Origin: Micrococcaceae bacterium
GTDB taxonomy: Bacteria > Actinomycetota > Actinomycetes > Actinomycetales > Micrococcaceae
Direction: 5' to 3'
Assembly (NCBI GenBank): GCA_003486025.1
Contig: DNHA01000068.1
Coordinates: 156-11,234, forward strand
Length of the DNA stretch: 11,079 nucleotides
The translations under genes and the position numbers were made by a program. How positions within the stretch are numbered: the first letter of the stretch is position 1; each line of letters starts with the position of its first letter. Shown piece after piece: positions 1 through 7,699 of the stretch. The notes beneath the pieces were generated by a model. It was not told the DNA's origin, did no database searches, and saw only the letters and a list, made by a program, of their open reading frames with translations.

Positions 1-122
1 AACGCCGCACGTTCACAGAGATCTCAGGCAAGCGTGAATTTTGTGGACTCTTTGGACAAGTAGATCCAACGATCACCTGCTTCAAGGGCGGACTGCCTTC
101 GGCAACCACCGGCGTTCTTGCT
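1..122. other. Left edge, no gene assigned
   Basis: This short edge segment lies just downstream of the phnM stop. One + frame reads as a possible 20-residue C-terminus ending ...FVDSLDK with a TAG at 61-63, but another + frame and one - frame are also open across the segment, so I cannot choose between them. A small stem with a three-base loop (TGCC-TTC-GGCA) sits near position 95-105. It has no T-run, so I do not call it a terminator. Confidence 0.3.
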
Positions 123-1266
123 CTAATCCGCGCTGCTCAGCGTACGGAGTACGCGGGGACGGGCATTAACCTCGGCGCACAGCACAAGGTCGGCCCGATA
201 TCCTTCGGCCAGCACTCCGCGGTCGGTCAACCCGGCGGCGCGTGCAGGGTTGACGGTGATCATGTTGATAGCTTCGCCCAGCGTCGCATGCCCGAGCCGC
301 GCCACCTCGAACGCTGCCATGAGCAGGCTGGAGGGCAGGTAGTCGGAGGCGAGGATGGACAGTACTCCGGCCTCGGCAAGTTCCAACGCCGAGACATTGC
401 CCGAATGGGACTTTCCGAGCAGGACGTTGGGCGCCCCGGCAACCGTGGCAATGCCGCGGTTCGCCGCGTGCCGGGCGGCTTCCAAGGCGGTGGGAAATTC
501 GGCCACCGTTGCGTGGCGGCTGATCAGCTCGTCTATTTCCTGCGGTGTCACCGGGTCATGGCCCATGAGCCGGATGTCCCCCCGCCCCGGCAAGATCTGC
601 CAGCCAACCGAGGGTTTGCTTTTTGAAGGCAAGTTGCTGATCGCGCTCTGCAATCAATTGATCTACGTGGTCAGAGGCTTGCCGCTCGTCATAGTTCTGC
701 GCATCGCGCAGCCAGCGCTCCATAACGGTGCGATCCCGGTACTGGCCTTGTCCGGGAGTGTGGTCTTCATAGGAAACCAGCGGAGTCCGGGTTGTCGAAA
801 GTACCTTGCGGAACATCTGCACTCCCTGATGGCAGCGCACCTCCAAGCGGTTCAGCACGCGGTGATCCATGCGCGGGGTGCTGTACAGCCCAATTTCTTC
901 ATTGATATCCGGAGCCTGCGGCAAACCGATAGGCACTCCCACCGCGGACTTGATCTGGAATGACACCGCATGAAAAGCGGTGGTGACCCCGGACGCGAGC
1001 CAGTTCCCCTCGGCGGCTTGCATCGCCAGATCGATGGGTAGGCGCGCTCCCGGGCGTGGCCGGTATTCACGGGCCAACGCGTCACTATGCAGGTCCACGA
1101 TGCCCGGCAGGCACAGCATGCCGCGGGCATCAATCTCCGCGCTCACCCCTGCGGGATGGGGTTGCACGGCTTCGATCACCCCATCGGCGACGCTGATCAG
1201 CTGGTTCTCCAGTATTCCGCTATCGGTCACGATCCGTACGTGGCCCAGGGTATAGCTCGCTACCAC
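123..1266 (-). pseudogene. phnM: PhnM-type diphosphatase, frameshifted
   Basis: PhnM is the amidohydrolase-family enzyme of the C-P lyase pathway that removes pyrophosphate from alpha-D-ribose 1-methylphosphonate 5-triphosphate. The N-terminal part shows the family pattern LPGIVDLHSDALAREYRPRP, with the HxD metal motif near residues 60-62, then ASGVTTAFHAVSF. The C-terminal part shows EFPTALEAA, GAPN, SHSGNVSA, LASDYLPSSLL, NPARAAGL and GYRADLVL. The halves lie in different frames. Removing one base from the C6 run at 578-583 joins them into 380 residues, close to the roughly 378 of E. coli PhnM. I chose the GTG at 1266-1264 because AGGTGG lies four bases upstream and the protein then begins MVASYTLGHVRIV. 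The start overlaps the stop of the upstream regulator. Family identity is firm; whether the frameshift is biological or a sequencing error is open. Confidence 0.85.
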
Positions 1267-1981
1267 TTGCCCACCTCGGTGACTACGTCGAAAACATCTG
1301 GCCGCAGGTAGCTCTCCACATATTCCAGGCGCTGGCCGCTGTTCTCGCAACTGACAAGCCCCTTGAGCAAGATCTGCGGCGGACGTCCGCGCAGCAGCAA
1401 CATCTGCGCAATGCTTTCTGGCGGAGAAGAAAGCCTGCTTTGGCTCCATTGCCGGATTGGCGAGTACCCGTAGTGCCGGCGCAGCACCGCATCGAGTGAA
1501 TCCTCTGGCGCCATCACCGAAGCCAATTTGGGGACGCGGGCCGCGGGGAGCACGGAGGTTGCGGTACTCACCGGAGCGCCATCGATGCAACGCACCCGGT
1601 CCAGCACGGTGACTTGCGCACTGGCGGCAAGGTCCAAGATTTCGCGCTCTTGCGAGTTTGCGGGGCGGGTCACCGGCTTGACGTTTTCGGTACGTAGCTC
1701 CCCTCCGGCAGCACGTACCGTTCAGGTAAATGATGGGGCAATGTCTGGGCCTATGCGGTATTCGTAGCGCCGAGTGCGAAAGGTTCCGCTTCCCTTGACG
1801 CGGCGGATTAGCCAGCGCCGTTCAAGTTCATCCAGAGCTGCCCTGGTGGTCTGCCGATTTTTGTTCGGAGACCGTCTGCGAAGCGAAGAATTCCTGCAAC
1901 TCGGCGTTGTTATTGCAGCTGGTGCCCAAATATGGTTTCAGCATCAATAGCTTCCAGAGTTCTCCAAAACTTTCCTGACAA
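1260..1981 (-). pseudogene. phnF: GntR/UTRA regulator (PhnF-like), degenerate
   Basis: This is a decayed GntR-family regulator of the HutC/PhnF type. N-terminal helix: FWRTLEAIDAETIFGHQL. HTH and wing: AELQEFF...NRQTTRAALDELE then RRVKGSGTF. Linker: YRIGPDIAPSFT. UTRA effector domain: from about 1720 to 1260, including VLDRVRCIDGAPVSTATSVLPA, HYGYSPIRQWSQSRL and GLVSCENSGQRLEYVESYLRP. Lesions: a TAA and frame change at about 1905-1912, where some residues expected between GHQL and AELQEFF are missing; a frameshift repaired by removing one base from the A5 run (T run at 1858-1862); and an in-frame TGA at 1722-1724. The start is uncertain: TTG at 1981 or ATG at 2038 in the same frame. An intact gene would be expected to control the phosphonate genes. 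The UTRA part alone could start at the GTG at 1673, but it would lack DNA binding. Confidence 0.8.
1271..1276 (-). promoter_or_regulatory. Ribosome binding site of phnM
   Basis: The minus strand reads AGGTGG, four bases before the GTG start at 1266-1264. The site lies inside the last codons of the upstream regulator gene, whose TAG stop (1262-1260) overlaps the phnM start. This arrangement indicates translational coupling and fixes the phnM start. Confidence 0.65.
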
Positions 1982-2295
1982 CCCTGATTGGTGCGCTCGT
2001 GTATCAGCCAAGACCAAGGACGAAACCGCCAGATCCATGTTTGCAGCGGCTGGAGTGTGCCGAGTTGACCTGTGTATAAACCTTGGAATCTCCGGCACGG
2101 TGCTTAATCGGGTTGAAGGCGGCAAAGCGCTGAAGGCTCTGTGTCTAAAACGGGCTAAGGTCTGGAGGCCTGGGATGCGACCAAAGATAAATTTTTACTC
2201 TCGCATTTGCAGTCTGCATCTTTTTCTCTGGTAAGAAGCACCGATCTATCTAGCCCGCCGGGAATGTAATAGAACCGCAGATTGCTGAATCAAGT
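1982..2295. other. Divergent intergenic region, no gene
   Basis: This spacer separates the leftward regulator pseudogene from the rightward peroxidase gene. It may contain the first 19 codons of the regulator if that starts at ATG 2038. Open frames on both strands show no recognisable family. The part nearest the peroxidase gene is AT-richer (around 2185-2230). I found no convincing paired -35/-10 boxes and no clear operator palindrome. Confidence 0.5.
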
Positions 2296-2778
2296 ATGAA
2301 CATCAACGACATTCCCATCGTAAAGATGGACGGAACCACGACCTCCCTGACGGACTACTCCGGGAAGGTCATCCTCGTGGTGAATGTCGCTTCCCGCTGT
2401 GGGCTGGCACCCCAATATGCCACCCTCGAAACACTCCAGCGTACCTACAAGGACCGCGGCTTCACCGTGCTGGGTTTCCCCAGCAATCAGTTCCTGCAAG
2501 AACTGGGAAGCAACGAGGCGATTGAGGAATTTTGTTCCACCACTTACGGGGTGAGCTTTCCGGTCTTTGACAGAGTACGAGTCAACGGCAGGAACGAGCA
2601 CCCGCTGTACACCGAACTAAAGAAGACCAAGGATGCCGCCGGGAAATCGGGCCGCGTGAGCTGGAACTTTGAGAAGTTCTTGATCCTGCCCTCCGGAGAA
2701 ACAATGCGCTTCCGCCCGCGGACGGTGCCCGATGATCCAGCCATCATTGAGGCTATCGAAGCCAACCTGCCTGGCTAG
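2296..2778 (+). CDS. Glutathione-peroxidase-family thiol peroxidase
   Basis: This 160-residue protein is a complete member of the small cysteine-type GPx family, which reduces peroxides in the cytosol. The peroxidatic Cys is C35 in NVASRCGL. The rest of the catalytic tetrad is Q68 (in FPSNQFLQEL), W123 and N124 (in SWNFEKFLI). A second cysteine, C80 in EEFCSTTYG, sits where thioredoxin-dependent GPx enzymes carry the resolving cysteine. The usual FPCNQF motif is FPSNQF here. Since actinobacteria generally lack glutathione and use mycothiol and thioredoxin, the likely reductant is thioredoxin; that is inference. The ATG at 2296 gives the expected family N-terminus, although the Shine-Dalgarno is weak. 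The gene stands alone, divergent from the phosphonate locus and convergent with the AI-2E-family gene. Confidence 0.92.
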   Translation: MNINDIPIVKMDGTTTSLTDYSGKVILVVNVASRCGLAPQYATLETLQRTYKDRGFTVLGFPSNQFLQELGSNEAIEEFCSTTYGVSFPVFDRVRVNGRNEHPLYTELKKTKDAAGKSGRVSWNFEKFLILPSGETMRFRPRTVPDDPAIIEAIEANLPG

Positions 2779-2819
2779 GAGCGCATCGACCCAGGGGCGT
2801 TGATGTCATGATGCTCTCC
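2778..2819 (+). terminator. Possible terminator hairpin after peroxidase gene
   Basis: The arm 2778-2787 (GGAGCGCATC) pairs with 2810-2819 (GATGCTCTCC) at nine of ten positions, and an inner GAC/GTC pair (2788-2790 with 2805-2807) can extend it. It begins on the last base of the peroxidase stop codon. No T-run follows, so if it terminates transcription it is not a classical intrinsic terminator. Confidence 0.35.
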
Positions 2820-2879
2820 CGCGTGGTGTTCCTGCTGCTGGAGTCGAGCAACGGTGGCGCAGATTTTTAGTATTCATCC

Positions 2880-2962
2880 AGTTCCCGTAGGTTATGGCAA
2901 AACTCAGAATTTGTGCGTCAGTTGAACCACTGAGCTTTTACTGGCCCATGCCTTCGGGAACT
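2880..2962. repeat. Long imperfect inverted repeat between convergent genes
   Basis: The outer arms 2880-2897 and 2946-2962 are near-complementary. AGTTCCCG pairs perfectly with CGGGAACT, followed by AGG/CCT and ATGG/CCAT with one mismatch and small bulges. The pairing continues inward: AAAA (2899-2902) with TTTT (2936-2939), and CTCAG (2903-2907) with CTGAG (2930-2934). About 26 base pairs surround a loop of roughly 22 bases. It lies between the convergent ends of the peroxidase and AI-2E-family genes. It could be a bidirectional terminator, since A4 and T4 occur within it, or a small mobile or REP-like element. I saw no target-site duplication. Confidence 0.6.
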
Positions 2963-3038
2963 TCTTGAGTCGCCTCAGGGGCATTCAGGTTTGCGACTAC
3001 GGAAAATCCTCATGCTTGTTTGCTAATGCCCGGGTACG

Positions 3039-4283
3039 TCATTGGTCCTCGCTCGAAGCAGGCGCAGATGTCGGTTCGGCCTCCACCTCTGGTGTATTTG
3101 CGATCTCATTTTGCATCGCCTCCACCGCGGTGGCACCATCGCGTTCAGCCCAAACCTTGATGATGGCCCAGCCAACCGCTGTCAGAGGGACGGCAAGCAC
3201 CGCGCCAACGATTCCCCCCAGAGCTGTGCCGACAGCGAGTGCCAGCAAGACAACTAAAGCGTGCAATTTCAAGGTATGCGCCATGACGACTGGTTGAAGA
3301 AAATGGCCTTCCAATTGATTCACGACAACCACTGCGGCAAGCACGATCAGCGCGCTCACTGGGCCGTTGGTCACCAAGGCCACCAGCACCGCCAGAGCTC
3401 CAACCACCGTAGCGCCCACGATAGGAACGAAAGATCCGAAAAAGACAAGCACGCCCAAAGGCAAGGCAAGGGGTATACGCAAAATCAGGAGTACCGCGAC
3501 AATGCCCACGGTATCGACCGCCGCTACGATTGCAGTCCCGCGAATGTATCCGCCAAAGGTGTGCAAAGCCTGTTCACCCGAGACTATCCACTTATTTCGG
3601 TACCTAGCAGGAATCCACGAAATAATGAATGCCCAAATCCGGTCTCCATCCTTGAGAAAAAAGAACAGAACCACGAGTATCAAAATACTGCCGGTTAAAG
3701 TTTCTCCGGCGGCACCTAAGGTGTGAATGGCGTTGGAACCAAGTTGCGAATCCGAGACCATCTCGCTTGCCGATTGACCTGCGTTCTCCACATCCTGTTG
3801 GCTTATCCCAAAGGGTAGCCTTTCAAGTAGCTGTTGACCCGCACTGCTCAGCTGTGCGAATCCTTCTTGCGCTTGCCCGACCAATTCGTCCCATTGCTTG
3901 ATGACGGAATACACAAGACCGGTACCAATGCCACCGAGAATGATTAGGGCGCTGAGAAATACGGTCCAGGCAGTAAGCAATGCGGAGACGTGCCGACGCA
4001 GTCTAGCCACGATCGGCCAGAGGGCACAAGCCAGGATTGTAGCTATCAGAAGAGGGATGATAATTGTTGTGACTCGGAGCAACCCAATCACGACACATGC
4101 GGCGACTACACCGATAAGCAGTACTTGGAACCCGCGGATCGCCATTCGGCCCATCAAGTCGGTCCACAAGCCCTTGACGTCAGGGGTCTGGTCGCGTTCA
4201 CGGTAATCTCCTTTGACGCGGGGTCTGCTGCCCTCAGGTACCGAACCCTGAGTCGAAGTCCAGAGCTTTTTGAAATATGACAT
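3039..4283 (-). CDS. AI-2E family (PerM-type) membrane protein
   Basis: This 414-residue integral membrane protein belongs to the AI-2E/PerM family. Members are linked to quorum-signal or ion efflux, but the substrate here is unknown. A charged cytoplasmic N-terminus (about 45 residues) is followed by about eight hydrophobic segments. A soluble stretch (VIKQWDELVGQAQEGFAQL onward) lies between the third and fourth, as is typical. Family signatures include FFFLKDGDRIW, FGSFVPIVGATVVG, NQLEGHFLQPVVMAHTLKLH, and GTALGGIVGAVLAVPL near the C-terminus. The tail is acidic (EVEAEPTSAPASSEDQ). I prefer the ATG at 4283 (MSYFKKLW) because the frame upstream, back to an ATG at 4439, encodes 52 basic, non-family-like residues. 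The gene appears monocistronic. Confidence 0.9.
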   Translation of the reverse strand: MSYFKKLWTSTQGSVPEGSRPRVKGDYRERDQTPDVKGLWTDLMGRMAIRGFQVLLIGVVAACVVIGLLRVTTIIIPLLIATILACALWPIVARLRRHVSALLTAWTVFLSALIILGGIGTGLVYSVIKQWDELVGQAQEGFAQLSSAGQQLLERLPFGISQQDVENAGQSASEMVSDSQLGSNAIHTLGAAGETLTGSILILVVLFFFLKDGDRIWAFIISWIPARYRNKWIVSGEQALHTFGGYIRGTAIVAAVDTVGIVAVLLILRIPLALPLGVLVFFGSFVPIVGATVVGALAVLVALVTNGPVSALIVLAAVVVVNQLEGHFLQPVVMAHTLKLHALVVLLALAVGTALGGIVGAVLAVPLTAVGWAIIKVWAERDGATAVEAMQNEIANTPEVEAEPTSAPASSEDQ

Positions 4284-5082
4284 CCCGATGACCTGCTCTC
4301 CGAATTTTTCAGTACGCTCACCATAGACCCTCATCTTCCGATTATCGAGACATCCAAGGTTCCGTGGAGAAATAGCCTTAAGCCTGCGAGGTTTGCGCAG
4401 AGGAATTGAAGGTGTGGAACGCGCAGCACCTGCGGTCAAAATCCCGTTCCAAAACAGGATTGCTCAGTGGGCAATCGGCGCTCTCGGTCCTCGCCACAGC
4501 CAGTTTTCTCAGTGAATCTCAGTGTTGATGCTGAACGTCTTGAAAGAAATCGCGCAATCATTGGCTGGCGAAACAGCTTTCATTCGCTGGAATACGTAAG
4601 GCCGCATCGCCGCGATGCACGTCCAAGTAACCGGGCCGCCACCGGCATGACAGAAGTTGATCGATGCAGTTGATGCTCCACTTGACTCGCTTCCCATCCC
4701 TGAAGCGACCCGCGCAAGATGCTGCGCTGAAGAGCAACGAAACGTTTGATTCGTGGGCTGAGGAAGTGAATGAGGAGGGAAAGAACATCGCCCGAATCTG
4801 ACAGATCCCGCCATGATTAGGTTCGAAGAAACAGTGTCCTCCGGATCGCTGGGGAGCAGTTCACGGCCCCGCGGGGAATTGCAACGATTCGATAGCGCTG
4901 CAAATTGAATTATCGGCTCTGGACCCGATAGATCTTTCCTTGTGTGGGCCTTTGAGTTTCATGGGCTTTGCCCTCCGAAGTCGCTACTCTTAAGCAAACG
5001 GCAACTGAAAATGATGCAAGAATCAGATCTCTTCATTCCCATCAAACAAGTTGAAACGCCAAGCCAGAACAGTGAGAACAGA
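4284..5082. other. Divergent spacer without an intact gene
   Basis: This gap lies between the leftward AI-2E-family gene and the rightward FAD-oxidoreductase gene. It would contain the promoters of both, but I see no convincing -35/-10 pair. Part of it (4528-4801) reads as an interrupted coding-like tract, listed separately. A perfect 10-base palindrome CCCCGCGGGG lies at 4867-4876. The open frame from GTG 4942 into the oxidoreductase is probably untranslated leader. No RNA gene was recognised. Confidence 0.5.
4528..4801 (+). pseudogene. Possible remnant of an unidentified gene
   Basis: One + frame beginning at ATG 4528 reads MLNVLKEIAQSLAGETAFIR, is stopped by TAA at 4597-4599, resumes with GRIAAMHVQVTGPPPA, is stopped by TGA at 4648-4650, and resumes with KLIDAVDAPLDSLPIPEATR up to a TGA at 4747-4749. 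A second frame, from ATG 4664 to TGA 4799-4801, ends with the protein-like ETFDSWAEEVNEEGKNIARI. Together these look like a small protein broken by two nonsense codons and one frameshift. I do not recognise the family, and the reading could be chance. The alternative is plain non-coding DNA with short open frames. Confidence 0.25.
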
Positions 5083-6267
5083 ATGAAATTTATTGTGATT
5101 GGCGCAGGACTAGCCGGATTGAGAGCCGCCGGGGTTGCGTCTTCCCGCGGCCATGAGGTCGAAGTGCTCGAAGCAACCGACTGCATCGGCGGACGTGTGC
5201 AAACGGATATTATTGATGGTTTTCGCTGCGACAAGGGCTTCCAACTTCTCAATCCAAGCTATCCAGAGGCGCGGCGCTCTCTCAAACTGAGCGAACTGGA
5301 TCTGCATCACTTCGGCCGCGGTGTGGCTGTGCACAGCTCTTCTGGCACGCGAGTGCTGGCTGACCCATTTCGGCACCCCGAACATCTTAAGGGCAGCTTC
5401 GGAGCTGGCGTGAAACTCTCCGACCTGGCAGCACTTCTTCGTTGGCTTCAGCTTTCAAAGAATCCGTCCGCCACCTTGGGCGAAACCATCGAACACGCGG
5501 GATTTTCTCCGCTCGTGGCTCAAGTATTTGAAAGGTTTTTCTCAGGTGTCGTTGCAGATCCGTCACTACAGGCATCTGCGCTCAGAGCCCGGAGTCTTTT
5601 CGGGTATTTCGTGAAAGGTACCCCCGCCCTGCCGACACAGGGGATGGCTGCAATTCTTTCTCATCTGGCGCAACCCCTGAGCGAACAGATACGCTTGTCG
5701 ACACCAGTTCGCACCGTGGCTAATGCGGGTGAGCGCGTGAAAGTGACATGCTCCACCGGAGAACAGCTATACGCTGATCGTGTCGTCGTGGCTGCCGGTC
5801 CCCGGGCTAGCGCAAGACTGCTCGGGCAAGCCGAGCCAGAGATGAATGCCTTGACTACATGGTGGTTTGCCGCAAAGCACCAGCCCACGAACCTCCCCTT
5901 CCTTCATCTAGATCTGCGAGACGAATTTCAGCTGACACACACGTCAGTGATCTCCAACATCTGCCCCTCCTACGCCCCGGCAGGACAGCATCTGATCCAA
6001 GCAACGGTTGCAGGTGTCCACGGGTTAGCTGATCAGAGTGCAATGATTCAAGCAGCCAGCATCCTCGGAGTAACGAATCCGGACTGGAGATTGCTGGTGC
6101 GACACGATATCGAACATGCCCTGCCTTCAGCGACTCCTGACCAGGATCCACTGAAAAGTCAGCTACCCCGGATTGAAGTTGCTGGCGATACCGCGCAGGC
6201 TTCAATTCAGGGCGCGCTGAGCAGTGCCGTTCGTTCCATCGATGTACTGGAGAAATTCCAGAGCTGA
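5083..6267 (+). CDS. FAD-dependent amine-oxidase-like oxidoreductase
   Basis: This 394-residue flavoprotein belongs to the NAD(P)/FAD-dependent amine oxidase, phytoene-desaturase-like superfamily. The FAD dinucleotide-binding fold is at the very N-terminus: MKFIVIGAGLAGLRAAG (GxGxxG at residues 7-12), an acidic residue at about 30 (VEVLEATDCIGGRVQT), and the GGR motif just after it. The second FAD contact, VAGDTAQASIQGALSSA, is near residues 366-382. The middle is the divergent substrate region, and neither substrate nor electron acceptor can be read from it. No signal peptide or membrane segment is evident. I chose ATG 5083 because it places the fold at residue 3. Upstream in-frame starts (GTG 4942, ATG 5011) add non-family sequence. 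The gene converges on the glycosyltransferase pair with a 100-base gap; a shared pathway is possible but unsupported. Confidence 0.85.
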   Translation: MKFIVIGAGLAGLRAAGVASSRGHEVEVLEATDCIGGRVQTDIIDGFRCDKGFQLLNPSYPEARRSLKLSELDLHHFGRGVAVHSSSGTRVLADPFRHPEHLKGSFGAGVKLSDLAALLRWLQLSKNPSATLGETIEHAGFSPLVAQVFERFFSGVVADPSLQASALRARSLFGYFVKGTPALPTQGMAAILSHLAQPLSEQIRLSTPVRTVANAGERVKVTCSTGEQLYADRVVVAAGPRASARLLGQAEPEMNALTTWWFAAKHQPTNLPFLHLDLRDEFQLTHTSVISNICPSYAPAGQHLIQATVAGVHGLADQSAMIQAASILGVTNPDWRLLVRHDIEHALPSATPDQDPLKSQLPRIEVAGDTAQASIQGALSSAVRSIDVLEKFQS

Positions 6268-6367
6268 TTGCGCTGAGGCCGAAAGGGGGAACGCACTGCT
6301 CTAGCGTGCTCTCTGGTCTCGCACCCGGCGCGAGTCGCTGCTGGGAACGAATGCTCATCGCCAGGCC

Positions 6368-7699
6368 TTAGGCGTTGCCCTTGGGAATAGTAGAAGATGG
6401 TTCCATTAGTTGATGGACACGTTCTTGCGTGGTTCCTTCGCGAAGTTTGCTGCTGAGAATTTGAAGTTCTTCTCGTGTTCCAAGGCAAAGGTCCAGCATG
6501 GAATGCAGTGCCTTCTTCAGTTCGCTGACCGAGGCGTGGTTGGGTGCTAGAACAGTTCCGAATCCCGCGTGTTCAATGGCTGCAGCTCCCGCGAACTGAT
6601 CTGTTGAAAAAGGTAGTACAACGCTCGGCACACCAAAAGTTAACGACTCGGTAAGTGAATTGTTGCCACCATGGGTTACTGACACGGCAGCGGATTGCAG
6701 CAAGGTGATCTGTGGCAGGAATTCGCCGACGAGCCAATCTTCAGGAATGCGGCCCAAGGTCTCCCGATCCGCTGCCCCTAACGCGATGGCAGCCCGCAAG
6801 CCCATCTCCCTAAGCGCCGCAACGACTTTGCTCAGGACATCGTCGCGCACCGAGAGAAAACTCCCGAAACTCACGTATACGAAAGGTTCCTCACTCGCAG
6901 ACAGCCACTGATCTACCTCTGGAACTGCAGGTTCACTGCGTATCGACGAACCCATAAAAAGGTGAGACGGCAATTGAGAAAGACGTTCACTCTCGACTAA
7001 TTCCTCGGGATAATTAAAAACAAGCAAGTCACCGTACTCAGCGAAGGCATCCTCAGACGGTGTTACGTCTGGTGCCAATTCTGCCAACGCGGCATTCCAC
7101 TGCGCGGTAAATGACGCTGCGACATCAGTACAGATGGCACGAAGCCCATCCAGCTCCTGGGCGCTCGGAGCGAATGCTTGAGGCCAGGCCGGTGGTAATC
7201 CATAGACTTCGCCCAGGACGGGCAACGGCAGAGCGGTGGGGTGACCGAGAACAACGTCAATATATTGTCGCTTGGCCGCGGCAAGACCTAGCCGGGCGCT
7301 AAAGGCCAGATGATCCACCATAATGTGCTCTGGTTTGATCATTTCGACAACGTCCTGCACTGCTCTGGCCGTCATGACAGGTTCCCACATGAAATCATTC
7401 ATCCGCGCAGTAGCTTGGAAAGTCAGTGTTTCTATCATTCCCCCGCGTGTGGCGTCAAAGAATCCGCGCAGCGTCTCGTCTTCGCCGCGTGGCTGATCTT
7501 CTGCCCTGATTACTCCTGGATTAGAGCCCCGGCCCAGCTGCAGAGGTATATGGGTGTAACCAAATGATTCGACAATGTTTGCTGTCGCGGGCCCTGTGGC
7601 GACAAGAACTTGTTCCCCAGTCTCAAGCCATCGATTTCCTAGGGCTGCCAGAGGATAGAGATGCGAGGCATAATCTGGGCTAATGATCAGCAGTGTCAT
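6368..7699 (-). CDS. UGT-like GT1 glycosyltransferase
   Basis: This 443-residue protein is a GT-B fold enzyme of the UDP-glycosyltransferase/MGT type, transferring a sugar from a nucleotide donor to a small or lipid acceptor. The N-terminal acceptor domain starts SPDYASHLYPLAALGNRW. H13 is at the position of the catalytic histidine, and D129 in MVDHLAF is a candidate for its acidic partner. The C-terminal donor domain has VYVSFGSFLSVRDD (about 274-287) and the family signature THGGNNSLTESLTFGVPSVV (342-361), then PFSTDQFAGAAAIEHAGFG with D367-Q368. There is no signal peptide or membrane helix, so it is cytosolic or peripheral. Its ATG overlaps the stop of the upstream GT4 gene (ATGA, 7699-7696) and it lacks a strong Shine-Dalgarno, implying translational coupling. 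The acceptor cannot be predicted. Confidence 0.9.
   Translation of the reverse strand: MTLLIISPDYASHLYPLAALGNRWLETGEQVLVATGPATANIVESFGYTHIPLQLGRGSNPGVIRAEDQPRGEDETLRGFFDATRGGMIETLTFQATARMNDFMWEPVMTARAVQDVVEMIKPEHIMVDHLAFSARLGLAAAKRQYIDVVLGHPTALPLPVLGEVYGLPPAWPQAFAPSAQELDGLRAICTDVAASFTAQWNAALAELAPDVTPSEDAFAEYGDLLVFNYPEELVESERLSQLPSHLFMGSSIRSEPAVPEVDQWLSASEEPFVYVSFGSFLSVRDDVLSKVVAALREMGLRAAIALGAADRETLGRIPEDWLVGEFLPQITLLQSAAVSVTHGGNNSLTESLTFGVPSVVLPFSTDQFAGAAAIEHAGFGTVLAPNHASVSELKKALHSMLDLCLGTREELQILSSKLREGTTQERVHQLMEPSSTIPKGNA

Noticed and set aside
288..963. Long + strand open frames across the phnM region
   Set aside because: They run antisense to clearly conserved PhnM sequence and encode no recognisable motif; they are open because of GC-rich codon bias on the other strand.
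1932..2234. 100-codon + frame in the regulator/peroxidase gap
   Set aside because: It overlaps the conserved N-terminal region of the GntR remnant on the other strand, shows no known motif and has no good ribosome binding site.
2968..2998. Perfect 6-base stem AGTCGC/GCGACT near the end of the AI-2E-family gene
   Set aside because: The stem is short, the loop is 19 bases and there is no T-run; it may be chance.
3261..3726. + strand frames within the AI-2E-family gene
   Set aside because: They are antisense to an intact membrane protein with family signatures throughout, and their composition (His/Arg/Ser-rich) is typical of shadow frames.
4942..5082. N-terminal extension of the FAD oxidoreductase from GTG 4942
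   Set aside because: It would put 47 non-family residues before a GxGxxG fold that normally begins at residue 3-7; no Shine-Dalgarno supports the upstream starts.
6268..6367. Terminator in the convergent gap between the oxidoreductase and the UGT gene
   Set aside because: Only 4-5 base stems (for example CTCGC/GCGAG) without T-runs were found.
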